Assembly (NCBI GenBank): GCA_963575745.1
Contig: CAUYUJ010019367.1
Coordinates: 37,501 to 101,500 of the forward strand
DNA from: Prorocentrum cordatum
Taxonomy: Eukaryota > Sar > Dinophyceae > Prorocentrales > Prorocentraceae
Length of the DNA stretch: 64,000 nt
Direction: 5' to 3'
Shown: positions 33,320 to 43,140 of the stretch, piece by piece
Position numbering within the stretch: the stretch's first letter is position 1
Layout of the letters: the number at the start of each line of letters is the position of its first letter
Program-made: the position numbers and the translations under genes
The notes under the pieces: generated by a model
Databases searched by the model: none
What the model was told of the DNA's origin: nothing
The model's input: the letters and a program-made list of their open reading frames with translations, nothing else

Positions 33320-35228
33320 TCACCCCTGCCTACATTCACCTCTACTGCGACCAACCCCCAATCCCCTCCTCGTCTTGATCTCCCGAAGCGAGGCGATCAA
33401 CTGCTCCACCTCGAACGACTTTTTGATCATGGGCATCGCCTCGGTCTGCATGCGAACCATCAGGGGGGGCATCGCGTCGTTGCAGTCCTTGATCTTCTTC
33501 TCCATGTCGGACATGTACTGCTCGTTGTTCTTCAGCCATGTCCACTCGGGCATGTTCTGACAGGCTGTCTGGAGCATGCTGAGGCCATTCATAGTCGTTG
33601 TGAACGAGGCAACCAATTTCTTGGCACCTGCCTCAGCAATATGCAAGCGTTTCTTCTCCTCCCTCTTCCGAAGCTCATCTTCGGTCGGGGGCGCAGTCTC
33701 ACCGCCAGCAGCATCACTCTGCAGCTTAACATTCGCTTTGCCCTTCGGTGTGACCTTGGGCTTGGCGACCGCGCAGGAAGCGTCGCCAGCCTTCGCGACC
33801 TTCGCCTCTGGCATGCCCTCGGCGTCCGAGGTCGGCTCCCTCTTGACTTGCGTGAGCGTGCCAATTGTCTGCTCGTCGTTGCCAGGATCCTCGGACTTCT
33901 GCATGTCAGTGAAGATGTGCCAGCACCGCTCCATCTCCTCCTTCACACTCTCCTCGAAATAGAGGAACTTAACTCGATTGAACATGGGGTAGAACTTGAC
34001 CCACGGCCCCCCCATCTTCAAGCAGCATTCGCAATAGAACTCCGCCGCTGCGACGTTGCTGGGGTCCTCGTAGCCGCCCTCCTCCACGATGATGCGAGGG
34101 AACGAGCGGTAGACGCCCTTCCTTCTTTGCATCCGCCATGCGATGCGTCTGCGCCTTCTGGAACCTCTTCTTCTCCTCCTCGAGCTTCTCAGCGGCCCAC
34201 GCCTTCTTGACCTCCTGCTGCGCATCTCGACCGTGCCTCTTGGCCGCCTCGTACTTGTCGCTCCACTCTCCTCCTTATTTCTTGATCCTGTCCCAGCTCT
34301 GCGCCAACTTCGTGCGAGCAGCAATGCCTTTCGACACTGCCTCCTCCAGCTCTTTGATGTGGGACGGGGTCTGATCCACCGATGACATCGCCGTCTTCTT
34401 GACTGCCTCGATCAGCATGCTCTCCCTCTCCTTCACCGACAGGAACAGCCGCTTCTTCTCAGGAGTCTCGAAGTCACCCCCGAAGATCGCCTCCGCAGAC
34501 TCCGCATCTCCATCTGGGTCCGTGGGCGGCTTAGCCGAGGATGGCTTAGCAGTGGGTGGCTTAGCCGTGGGTGGCTTAGCCGTGGGTGGCTTACCCGTGG
34601 ATGGCTTAGCAGAGGGTGGCTTAGCCGAGGGTGGCTTAGCCGTGGATGGCTTAGCAGCGGGCGCCGTGGATGGCTTAGCAGAGGGCGCAGCGCGCGGCCT
34701 CGACTTGGGCACCGCCAACATCATAGCGGGCGGAGCAGGCTGGCCCACGTATGCGCCCGCCGCTGGCAGCTGGGCTTGGCCCGCCGCAGCCGACGCCTCC
34801 GATGAGGCCCCCGCCGACGCCCCCGCCGATGCCTGTGCATCCGATGCCGCCGACGCCCCCGCCGATGCCTGTGCATCCGATGCCGCCGATGCCTCGTCAT
34901 CTGATGCCGCCGATGCCTCCCCTGCATCCGATGCCGCCGATGCCCCCGCCGATGCCTCCCCTGCATCCGATGCCGCCGATGCCTCGTCCTCTGATGCACC
35001 CGCCACAGCCGAAGCCTCCGCCTGGGCCCCCTCCGATGTCTCATCTGCCGCCGCCGCCGCCCCATCATCCGATACATCATCTGCCACCGACCTCACATCA
35101 GCGTTCTCGTCCTGCGCAGCCTTCTCGTCCTGCGACGGCTTCGGGAGATGCTCTTGCGATACCAGCACGCGCCGACGGTGAGCTCGATCAGCCGCCTCCC
35201 AATTCCAAACTGCACATCCCTCTCGCAC
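33320..35228 (-). pseudogene. broken copy of the 634-residue gene
   Basis: Unit-2 copy of 17966-19870 with three separate lesions. The start codon is GTG (35226-35228) where unit 1 has ATG. A T-to-A change in the CTCCTTATTTC stretch at about 34276 turns a Lys codon into TAA after RIKK. A 4-bp CTTC-type duplication at about 34118-34124 (CCCTTCCTTCTTT against CCCTTCTTT) shifts the frame before GVYRSFPRII. Frames therefore split into 34275-35228 and 33320-34129. The rest is nearly identical to unit 1, so inactivation followed duplication. Confidence 0.8.
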
Positions 35229-35549
35229 GCTGCGCTACCCTTGGGGTCCTCCTCCTCCTCCTCCTCCCCCTCCCCCTCCCCCTCCTCCTCCTCCTCCTCC
35301 TTTTCCTCTTGTTTCACCAGTTTCACCAGCAGCCGAGGATCCGCAGTGCCGAGGCGACGCAGAACCTAGGCCAGAGAGAGAGAGAGAGAGAGAACACAAA
35401 AGGAAGGACCCTGACCGAGGCGCTGCCCCCCCCCGTCTGGGGCACCGCCGAAGGGACCCGAAGTCATCCTTCGGTGGTAGCCCTGGCAGGGGAGCCAACG
35501 CCCCCGTTAGGCTCCTGGGGGGGCCCCTCATGACTCAAAGCTTCGGCCG

Positions 35550-35760
35550 AGGTGTCACCCGCCCCCCGAAGACGGAGCGGTCGAAACCCATTGCGTAACG
35601 TTCTGCGCAGGAGCGGACAGCGACCCGCAGAGCGTAGTACTACGCTCACCACCCCTCTCACATGCTTCCTCATAAGCTTCGCAAAGTGCCCCCCTAGCCC
35701 CAGCCCCGCCTCATCCAGCTCTGACTGCGTTGGCTGGCGGTCGGGCGGCGGGCTCTCGGG
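35550..35760 (-). CDS. putative short exon, unit 2
   Basis: Homologue of 20270-20480 with conservative replacements (for example Lys for Arg and Ser for Asn in LMRKHVRGVVSVVLRSAG). The frame stays open; the mild pattern of changes is weak support for coding. Confidence 0.3.
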
Positions 35761-35788
35761 CTGCGTGGGCACGCCGCCCTCAGAGTCC

Positions 35789-36205
35789 TCCTGGATGGTG
35801 TCCTGCCCCTCCCGTGTCTCCGTGATTGCTCCTAGTTGACCTCCCTTGCCCAGCGTTCACCGTCAGTTCTAAAGTTGGATACTCGTGGAGCCGCGGCCCA
35901 CCCTGGCGCCCCCCCAGTACGTGGCCCCACTGTAGCACAGGGAAACTGGGAAAGGTGGAAGTTGGAAAACCAGTCGAAAGCGGCATGGGCGAAGCGAGCC
36001 CGAAACAGCGGGGGCGCTGTCGCCAGGGCTGGAAACACCAAAGGGAAATCGGCCAGGGCTGGAAAGAGTGGAAGGGCTGGCCCAGTCACCTTTTCCAGCT
36101 TTCATGTGCCCCCTGGTGCACGGATCGCGTTTGTTTAATGACCATTCAAAGTTTAATCATGATGTCCATGCTCCAATTGCCCGCCTGAGTTGCCCCAGCG
36201 CGGGA
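35789..36205. other. no confident gene
   Basis: Unique sequence right of the segmental duplication with overlapping open frames on both strands (for example minus 35832-36089), none with a recognisable motif. A GGAAAG/CAGGGCTGGAAA word recurs near 36025-36070. Confidence 0.45.
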
Positions 36206-36210
36206 ATATA

Positions 36211-36389
36211 CTCCAGATTTCGTAATAAAGGGAGGGGGGTCTCATTTCGGGGTGGGTCTCTTCCAGACTACCTAGCAGGGCCTGGGGGGGTCTGGGGACG
36301 ATGTGTTGGAGGGTTCTCCCACGGGGGGGGTCTAAAACTTCTCGTCTGGGAGGGTTGAGACCCCCTCCCTTTTACTACGAAATCTGGAG
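36211..36389 (+). mobile_element. MITE copy E
   Basis: 179-bp member outside the segmental duplication, so an independent insertion. Termini are CTCCAGATTTCGTAATAAAG ... CTACGAAATCTGGAG with TA flanks at 36209-36210 and 36390-36391. The interior has diverged from A and B but keeps the central GGGCCTGGGGGGGTCTGGGG block. Confidence 0.88.
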
Positions 36390-36751
36390 TACCATCCCAG
36401 CCCGTCACCCTTCTTTCTTCCATGACTATTGCTTGTTCCTCCCCCTACCCTACTCTCCGTGAGATCCACAACTCCCGCAGAGCGTGGCATGGCCATTGCG
36501 TGGTCGTTGGAGCTGCCCGCGCCTGACGACTGCGCATGCAGGACTGGTTCGCCAAAAGCTTCAGCAATGAGATCATCTAGCGCCTTGTCAGAGTAGTCTC
36601 CCATCGCGATGCATCCCTGGAGCCCGCCTCCGAGCGTCCCATGGGCCCCCGTGAACGGGATAGGCGGCGAGTGATCGCATGTGCCACGGGGTTGCGACAT
36701 GCTGCCAGCGCCTGATCGCCAGTGATCTTGAACCTTCGATATCACTGGCAA
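36332..36751 (-). CDS. putative exon ending in MITE E
   Basis: A minus-strand frame reads GAHGTLGGGLQGCIAMGDYS, DKALDDLIAEAFGEPVLHAQ and AMPRSAGVVDLTESRVGGGT, then runs into the MITE at 36389 as WYSRFRSKREG and stops at 36332 inside it. An internal real ATG (IAMGDYSD, about 36603) could start a short protein; otherwise this is an exon. The family is not recognised. Confidence 0.4.
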   Translation of the reverse strand: MPVISKVQDHWRSGAGSMSQPRGTCDHSPPIPFTGAHGTLGGGLQGCIAMGDYSDKALDDLIAEAFGEPVLHAQSSGAGSSNDHAMAMPRSAGVVDLTESRVGGGTSNSHGRKKGDGLGWYSRFRSKREGVSTLPDEKF

Positions 36752-36904
36752 TCACCCTCACCCATCGACGCTGCAGATCCCCATCTCCGCTGGGCATGGC
36801 ATTGGCTCCTTCTGAGCTTCCAGAACCCATCGCCGAGGGGTGGGAGAGCTGGCGACTGGGGCGTATGTCATGAGGATCGTCCCTGCGCGAGCAATCGCCC
36901 ATGC

Positions 36905-38309
36905 ATCCTGCATGCGAGCATCGAACCCGCCCTCATCTAGCACGGCCTCCGCCCCACTGCCCCCTCCAATTCAGTCCACACTTGTTTGGCCAGCGGGGTC
37001 CATGCCATGGCCCAGTGGTGATAGGGATCGGCCAAACGATTCTGGACAGAAACGACTTACATCCTGAAGGGTTAGGCAATGTGGAGCGCTCGAAACTCAT
37101 TGCGTAACCATTGCGGGCATATGTGAACTCATTGCGTACAAGATCAAATGCATTGCCGTCATGTTGGATGCCGGGCTGAGTTTCAGTTGCCTTTATTTCT
37201 CCTCTGCTACCTCCTGATCCTCAGCAGTCCCCTCCCTGCTTCCACGTGTGGCCAGTTGCTCATCGTGCTGCGCCCCGCCCGCCTTCCCCCGCCTCCGAGC
37301 ACGGTGACTCAACAGGAAATGCACCCGTGCCGAGTGGCAGTGCAAAGTGCCAGGTCAGTATGCAATGCACAGCCTCAAGAGTTTGCATAACTACAGACGT
37401 CGCGCTATCATTAAGAATGCCAGATAAGGAACATCCGTGTTTTGTTGGCCACCGCGGGCCTCGTCCGCGAAAAAGTTTCAATGCTCAGATCTGAGGGGCT
37501 ACTCAAAAACCAGAGTCCCTCCAGAGCCCAAGGTGGTCCTCATTTCACCGCCTGAACTGCACAGTCGGACACAGGCCAGAAGAACATCCATCAAGAGAAC
37601 GAGACCCTCAGTCGGCAACAACAAACATAACATCTAAAATGATACCCTTCCCAGGATGCACAAATTCATCCAACGAGTGCGAACCGGCCTCGACCATGCG
37701 CATCGGTCCGACATGTGCTGCAATCACCTCGATGAAAGAACATGCGAGAGCTGCTTAGACCTGACCTCACATCATGTTTCTGCACGCGCAAAGTGCAGGC
37801 GAAACCATCAACCAGTGTTGATGCAGAATGTCTCGCGCTGATGCCAGCGCTGATGAATGCGCTGGGCATGTCGCCCAGCCACTTCCCGAAATAGAATGCA
37901 CTGAGCTTCCCGCTCAGCTTCACCCCGTATCAGTATACAGCCATCACGCATCCCCAGGCTTCTCGCCTGCAGCGCTAGACGGGGGAGGGGGGAGGGGCTC
38001 AGGGGGATGGACGGGTGGAATGGTGCGGAGGGGGTCGTGAGAGGAATGTGAAAGGGGAGCGGAAGAGGGGGGGGGCGGAAGAGGAAGGGGAACGGAAGAG
38101 GGGGAGGGGAACGGAGGAGTAGGGAGGGGAAAAGAGCTTGAGGATGAGGGATGAGCGATAACGGTTGCACGCATTAACTCCCCCCCTCCAATCCACCTGT
38201 CCAATATAACTATAGCAGTATGTAAACATATGCAAATATGTATATATACACACATTAGATACCGTTACCCAATCTCTAGCAATGCATGGCAATTAATGAC
38301 AATCGGCAG

Positions 38310-38342
<33 letters not shown>

Positions 38343-38420
38343 AATACATTGCCTCTATGGCACTGTCCTGCCTCTACCCAAGATGTAGCTACAACATCCC
38401 GATGTGTTCCAGTAGCCGCG
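36905..38420. other. no confident gene; diverged dispersed repeat and purine tract
   Basis: 37088-37135 carries two ACTCATTGCGTA words of the CGAAACTCATTGC family. 37565-37720 is a diverged copy of 8081-8222 (both have ACAGTCGGAC..AGGCCAGAAGAACA, CTTCCCAGGATGCAC and CCGGCCTCGA). 37400-37560 resembles 14400-14520 more weakly (AACCAGAG and CCCAAGGTGGTCCTCA). 37978-38130 is a G/A-rich tract. A TA microsatellite is at 38310-38341. Confidence 0.6.
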
Positions 38421-38426
38421 CTCTTA

Positions 38427-38605
38427 CTCCAGATCTCGCAATAAAAGGGAGGGGGTCTGGACCCTCCAAGGCAAGCCATTTCAGACCCCCTTCCGTGGGA
38501 AAACTCTCCAAACCATCGTCCCCAGACCCCCCCAGGCCCTCCAAGATAGCTCGGAAGACCCCACGCGAAATGAGACCCCCCCTCACTTTATTACGAAATC
38601 TGGAG
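38427..38605 (-). mobile_element. MITE copy F (inverted)
   Basis: 179-bp member in the opposite orientation to A, B and E: the GGGTCTGGACCC end is on the left and the GAAATGAGACCCCCC end is on the right. Termini are CTCCAGATCTCG (one mismatch) ... CGAAATCTGGAG with TA flanks at 38425-38426 and 38606-38607. Its right terminus supplies the stop codon of the minus-strand gene at 38591-40018. Confidence 0.88.
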
Positions 38606-40018
38606 TACCCGCGCCCCTCCGTTGAGCAAACTGTCGCGCTCCGCGTAGAGGTCCTCCTGCTCGATCTCGCCCGCCTCGAACCTGGCGGCCAACTGGATGA
38701 TCACCTTCTGCGCCATCTCCTCGGGGACCCCCTGCTTCTCGTCGATGCTGATCATCATGACCTGCTTCTTGGACTTTGTATACTGCAGCTTGAAGATCCA
38801 CTTCCTGTCCTTGTATTTCTTGACCTCGATCTCATTCTTGTCCTTCGGGTGCACGCCCGACCAGCGCGCGCCCCTGGCCTCCCCCCTGTACTTCTGCAGC
38901 TTCTCCTTCCTCTTTGCCTCGATGAACTGGAGGTCACCAGGCTTGAGAGCGTCGATCTTCTTCCAGCCGCAGCTGCTGAACTTGGCCCTCGCGGCGCCAT
39001 CGTCGAACGCTTGGAGGGCGTCGCTGAACTCAGCAGCGCACGGCTTCCCCCTGGCGCGGAGCTTCCTCGACCACGCCTCGAGCCTGTTCTCGTCCCAGCC
39101 AATCTCGTACGATGGTTCGATCTGCTCAGGCTCCGCGGTGACCGCGCCAGCTGCAACTCTTGCGCCAGGCTGCTCTTGCAACGTGGATCCCGGAGCTGTG
39201 GGCGGCGTTGAAGTCGCTGGCGCTGGTGGTGGCGAGCAGCGAGGTGCCTCGGGATCCTGCCTGACCTTCTTGGGTTTCGGATCTGGCGTCACTGGTGGAG
39301 CTGCTTCAGGGCCGTCATCGAAATCCATGGAACTGAAGATCGAGTCGGGGATCTCGTCGATGTGTTGCTGCTTCCTTTTCGCAATTGGCCTGCTCTCTTC
39401 ATCGATCGTCGTCTCAATCTCCTGCTTCTCAATAGTCGCTGGACGAGCTGCGGTGCCCTTGATCTCCTCGGCGTCGTCTCCGTCTCCGGTGGCCGCTGCT
39501 GGCTTTTTCAACGCAGGGTCGTCTGCTGCCGCGGGCCTCTTCATGGCAGGCCGCTTCGTGACAGGAGCGTCATCCGAATCGTCATCGAAATCATCTGCTG
39601 GTCCTGCAGCGGGCTCAGCTGGTCCTGCAGCGGGCCCAGCGGGTTCTGCATCGGGCTCGTCGGGTTCTGCAGCACCTTTGTCCAGCGAGCGCGCGAACCA
39701 CTGAGCCCACTTCGGGACTGGTGACCTCCCCACCCTCGACTTGACGTGCCCGATGGCGCAAAACAAGCGCTTGTACATGGTTGTTGCCCAATTCTGCTTC
39801 ACCTGTTCTTTCATCGAGAAGCCTTTCATGCCGTAAACGAGGTTGAGCGCACCGATGCCCACGTCCTTTGAGAAGTAACGGCCATTCAAACACATGAGCA
39901 ACTGTAACAGCATTCGTTTGGCCTCATTGATGCTGGCGACGTCTAACTGCACGTCGCGGAAGCGCTCGATCTTGTCTGAGGGGTATTTGAAGAAGTCAGG
40001 CTCGTCAACATACGGCAA
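38591..40018 (-). CDS. KRPAA-rich unknown protein, C-terminus supplied by MITE F
   Basis: Function unknown. The frame, about 475 codons from a TTG at 40018, is open further up to a TAA near 40060 and has no ATG at its head, so its 5' edge is probably a splice acceptor. N-terminal part: IERFRDVQLDVASINEAKRM, CLNGRYFSKDVGIGALNLVY, then KQNWATTMYKRLFCAIGH. Residues about 115-150 are acidic with repeated EPAAGPA words, followed by KRPAMKRPAAADDPALKKPA, a basic Lys/Arg-Pro-Ala motif I associate with dinoflagellate nuclear or DNA-binding proteins. The C-terminal third is ordered and basic (WSRKLRARGKPC, CGWKKIDALKPGDLQFIEAK, RKWIFKLQYTKSKKQVMMIS). The last codons, LQIS plus TAA, are encoded by the terminal repeat of MITE F, so the original C-terminus has been replaced or the MITE sits at the exon edge. 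Confidence 0.55.
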   Translation of the reverse strand: MPYVDEPDFFKYPSDKIERFRDVQLDVASINEAKRMLLQLLMCLNGRYFSKDVGIGALNLVYGMKGFSMKEQVKQNWATTMYKRLFCAIGHVKSRVGRSPVPKWAQWFARSLDKGAAEPDEPDAEPAGPAAGPAEPAAGPADDFDDDSDDAPVTKRPAMKRPAAADDPALKKPAAATGDGDDAEEIKGTAARPATIEKQEIETTIDEESRPIAKRKQQHIDEIPDSIFSSMDFDDGPEAAPPVTPDPKPKKVRQDPEAPRCSPPPAPATSTPPTAPGSTLQEQPGARVAAGAVTAEPEQIEPSYEIGWDENRLEAWSRKLRARGKPCAAEFSDALQAFDDGAARAKFSSCGWKKIDALKPGDLQFIEAKRKEKLQKYRGEARGARWSGVHPKDKNEIEVKKYKDRKWIFKLQYTKSKKQVMMISIDEKQGVPEEMAQKVIIQLAARFEAGEIEQEDLYAERDSLLNGGARVLQIS

Positions 40019-40031
40019 GGGAGACTGGAGA

Positions 40032-40960
40032 TTCGAGTAGGGGATCGATTGCAGAACTTATGCGACCCAAGCTTGACTTGCCCGTCGAATATACCGGAAA
40101 CGTAGAGCTTCATAGATCTACAGAGAATTTGAAGTGTGCCTCGTAGATCCGATGGGCACATCAAATTTGGGGCGCATCGCATCGGTTCTTTAATCGATCG
40201 CCTACTCGAGGGATCAGAACACATACTGGTCGAAACTCATTGCAAACCCGACGGTTCCGATGCGAATTTCATCGCGCCGAGCTCGAAACTCATCGGCAGC
40301 TCGTCGTCGCAACACCCTCGCATGACTTTCGAGCTCGGCGCTCTCGATGAATTTCGAGCTCTGCGCGATGAAATTCGCATCGGAATCGATGGCGTAGCAT
40401 ACTTGGGCTCTTCTTGGGGAGCCCACCCCGACCAAACTTGGTCGGTGTCGGCGGTTTCGCTCGGGACATCCTCACGAAATCGGCCAGGCTCCGCAGTGGC
40501 TGTCTTAGTGCACTCTTGGCTCTCTTGGGCCGTCTTGGAGGCCTTTCTAGAACCCCTCGGGGCCCTCTTGGGCCACTGTTTGGCTCTTCTTGTGCCATCT
40601 TTGGGCTCTTCTTGGGCAGCCCACCCCGACCAAACTTGGTCGGTGTCGGCGGTTTCGCTCGGGACATCCTCACGAAATCGGCTGGGCTCCGCAGGGGCTG
40701 TCTTAGGGCACTCTTGGCTCTCTTGGGCCGTCTTGGAAGCCTTTTTAGACATCGTCGTGGCCCTCTTGGGCCCCTCTTGGGCTCTTCTTGTGCTATCTTT
40801 GGGCTCTTCTTGGGCAGCCCGCCAAGCTGTCTGGGTTCTGATCCCTCGAGTAAGGGATCTACTACAGAATCGGCGCTGCCCCCCTGGGACCGAGTCTGTT
40901 CCGGAACAGACCCCCAGATCGAAGCCGCGTCGATTTTGTAGTCGATCCCCTACCCGAGTG
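40032..40960. mobile_element. candidate foldback element with 198-bp tandem repeat
   Basis: The word GTTCTGATCCCTCGAGTA is found at 40836-40853 and inverted at 40204-40221, and diverged copies lie at about 40032-40060 (+) and 40930-40960 (inverted). These nested inverted repeats bracket 40222-40835. Inside, 40403-40600 and 40601-40798 are two copies of a 198-bp unit containing CCCACCCCGACCAAACTTGG, with a partial third from 40799. Near the left end, 40256-40285 and 40355-40384 are near-perfect 30-bp inverted repeats (CCGATGCGAATTTCATCGCG), enclosing a second inverted pair (GCCGAGCTCGAAA at 40274 and 40327). No transposase is present. 198 is a multiple of three, so long frames on both strands follow from the repeat. 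Confidence 0.45.
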
Positions 40961-41345
40961 ATCAAAACCAATATTGCTAGAAACTCATCGCGAAATCGCT
41001 CGATTCCGATCCTGATCCTACTTCCTCGTCCTCCTGGTGTTTTTCTGGCTCCACCCCTCGTCCTCCCGATCTCCCTCCCCGCCCCCCCCTTCTCACGGTA
41101 TTGTTTCTCGCCTTCCTCCTCTTCTCTCCTCGTCTCCACTTTGCCAGTCCTCCTCTTTCCTCTCCTCCTCTCCTTCCTCTCCTCCTTTCCTTCCTCTTCT
41201 CTCCCGTCCTCCTCCTTCTTCCCAACCTTCTCATTATCAAAACTGTGTCCTGGCAGAGCAGCGCTGGGCCCTCCAGCCATTCCCGCGCGTCTGGCGGGCT
41301 GTCCTCCATAGTGGGTGCTCGGGCCAGCGCGAGCTGCGCCAGCTC

Positions 41346-41626
<281 letters not shown>

Positions 41627-41639
41627 CCCTGGGCGAGAG

Positions 41640-42540
41640 GGGTGGCAGCGGCCCAGAAGACGAACGTCCCCCAACTAGGGGGATCATCTGACCGTGGGCC
41701 CCACCGCCTGCATAGAGCCCTTCCTGCACACCCCTGGTTGCGCCGAACTCTTGGCGCAACCGAGGAGTCCTCGGAAGGGCCCTATGGACGGTGACGAGCT
41801 AGCGCACCCCTCCTGCACGCCCCTGGCTGCACCGAACTCTCGGTGCAACCAGGGGGTCATCGGAGGAGCCGCGCTGTCACAACCCCATGGCGGCACGTGC
41901 AATTAGGGCTTGCCACTTCTTCCCCCTCGCCCCCCAGGTACACGCGCCCTTCCTCAGGGCACCTCCCTGGGCGCCCTGCCACCTGGCACGCGCACCTTTT
42001 CTCAAGGCGCCTCCCAAATGGCAAGGCTGGGCCCCCAAGACGCCCCCCCCGAGACTCCCGCTACTAGACCCCCTACAACCAACCCGCGCAATGAGGACGC
42101 GCGATGAGGACGCAAGGGCCCTGAAATCCACGTCGACGCTGTGCGAGCGGAGCGCGGCAAGCGAAAACGGCCAAAGATGGGCATAATGAGAAGGATGCAG
42201 GGGTGGCCTTTGAGAGCCGCTCATCCTTACTGCGCGGGTTGACTGCACAGGGCGCAGCTTCGGAATCACGAAGCCCAGAGAAGCTCCCCCGAGACGCCCT
42301 CCCGAGACTGGCCCCCTTGCAAGAATCCCTTTGGAGATCCTTTTTCGGAGACAGGAGGCTCCGACGCCCTCCCGAGGCCCTCCCGAGACGCCCCCCCGAG
42401 ACTGGGTCCCTTGCGAATCCCTTTGGAGATCCCCCCGAGCGAACGTGATCCCAAGAGCCCCAAGCCCAAAAGCCTTTTTCCGACGAGAGCCCCTGCAATG
42501 CAAAACAACGGAATGCAATGCGAAGCGCGCAGCAGCTCAA
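41640..42540. other. GC-rich local repeats; no confident gene
   Basis: Contains paired words such as CCCCTGGTTGCGCCGAACTC (41731) and CCCCTGGCTGCACCGAACTC (41821), each followed by a gcaacc tract, and repeated CCCGAGACTGG plus GAATCCCTTTGGAGATCC modules at 42300-42340 and 42398-42432. Minus-strand frames are open through these repeats (41877-42518) but the peptide is repeat-derived (SRGGVSG and SGGRLGG words). Confidence 0.5.
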
Positions 42541-42915
42541 TGCACGCACACACGTATGTATGTATGTATGTATGTATATACACATAGATATGTAGGAATA
42601 TATCCATACATATATATTACTGTATGTCCATACGTACATGTACGTGGATAAACACGCATATATATATATATGTGTGTACACATACCTGCGTACGTTCATA
42701 TGCACCTGCAGATTCCATGGCATGCATACAAACACAAACATACATACATACATACATACATGCATGAACGCATGCATGCATGCAACCATACATGTGTACA
42801 CGCATACATATGCACATGCAGACACACCCACGTATATATACATATATATATATAAGAGGAGGAGGAGGAGGAGGAGGAGGAGGAGGAGGAGGAGGAGGAG
42901 GAGGAGGAGGAGGAG
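42540..42915. repeat. TACA/GTAT tract followed by GGA run
   Basis: Alternating TATG, CATA and ATAT words (42545-42855), then about 20 GGA triplets (42856-42915). The order, alternating tract then GGA run, is the same as at 7190-7650. Confidence 0.93.
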
Positions 42916-43140
42916 GATGCAGTGAAAAAACGAAGCGTCCACATACAGTGCGCATGCACTAATATATGTGTAGTTGTAGGCCAACTGTGTAAAACAGCAC
43001 ATAAGCGTTGTACATACGTTTGGCGTGTACATGTATGTGCGCGAGTGTGTCCGCGTGTGTGTTGCACTGCCTTTTTAGCCCTGCGAGGTTTAGCGCTGCC
43101 TTTTTGTCTTAGCACTGCTTTTTACCTACCAGCGAAGACT

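Larger units (their letters stand above)
20507..35788 (+). repeat. 15.3-kb segmental tandem duplication, copy 2
   Basis: Second copy of the 5241-20504 segment, directly downstream with only CT (20505-20506) between. Homology ends at CAGAGTCC (35788), after which the sequence is unrelated to copy 1. Differences from copy 1 include a shorter GA run with no poly-A near 35375, a longer CT array at 22946-23108, a duplicated MITE end at 26214-26256, and three lesions in the copy of the 634-residue gene. The event therefore pre-dates these changes. Confidence 0.95.
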
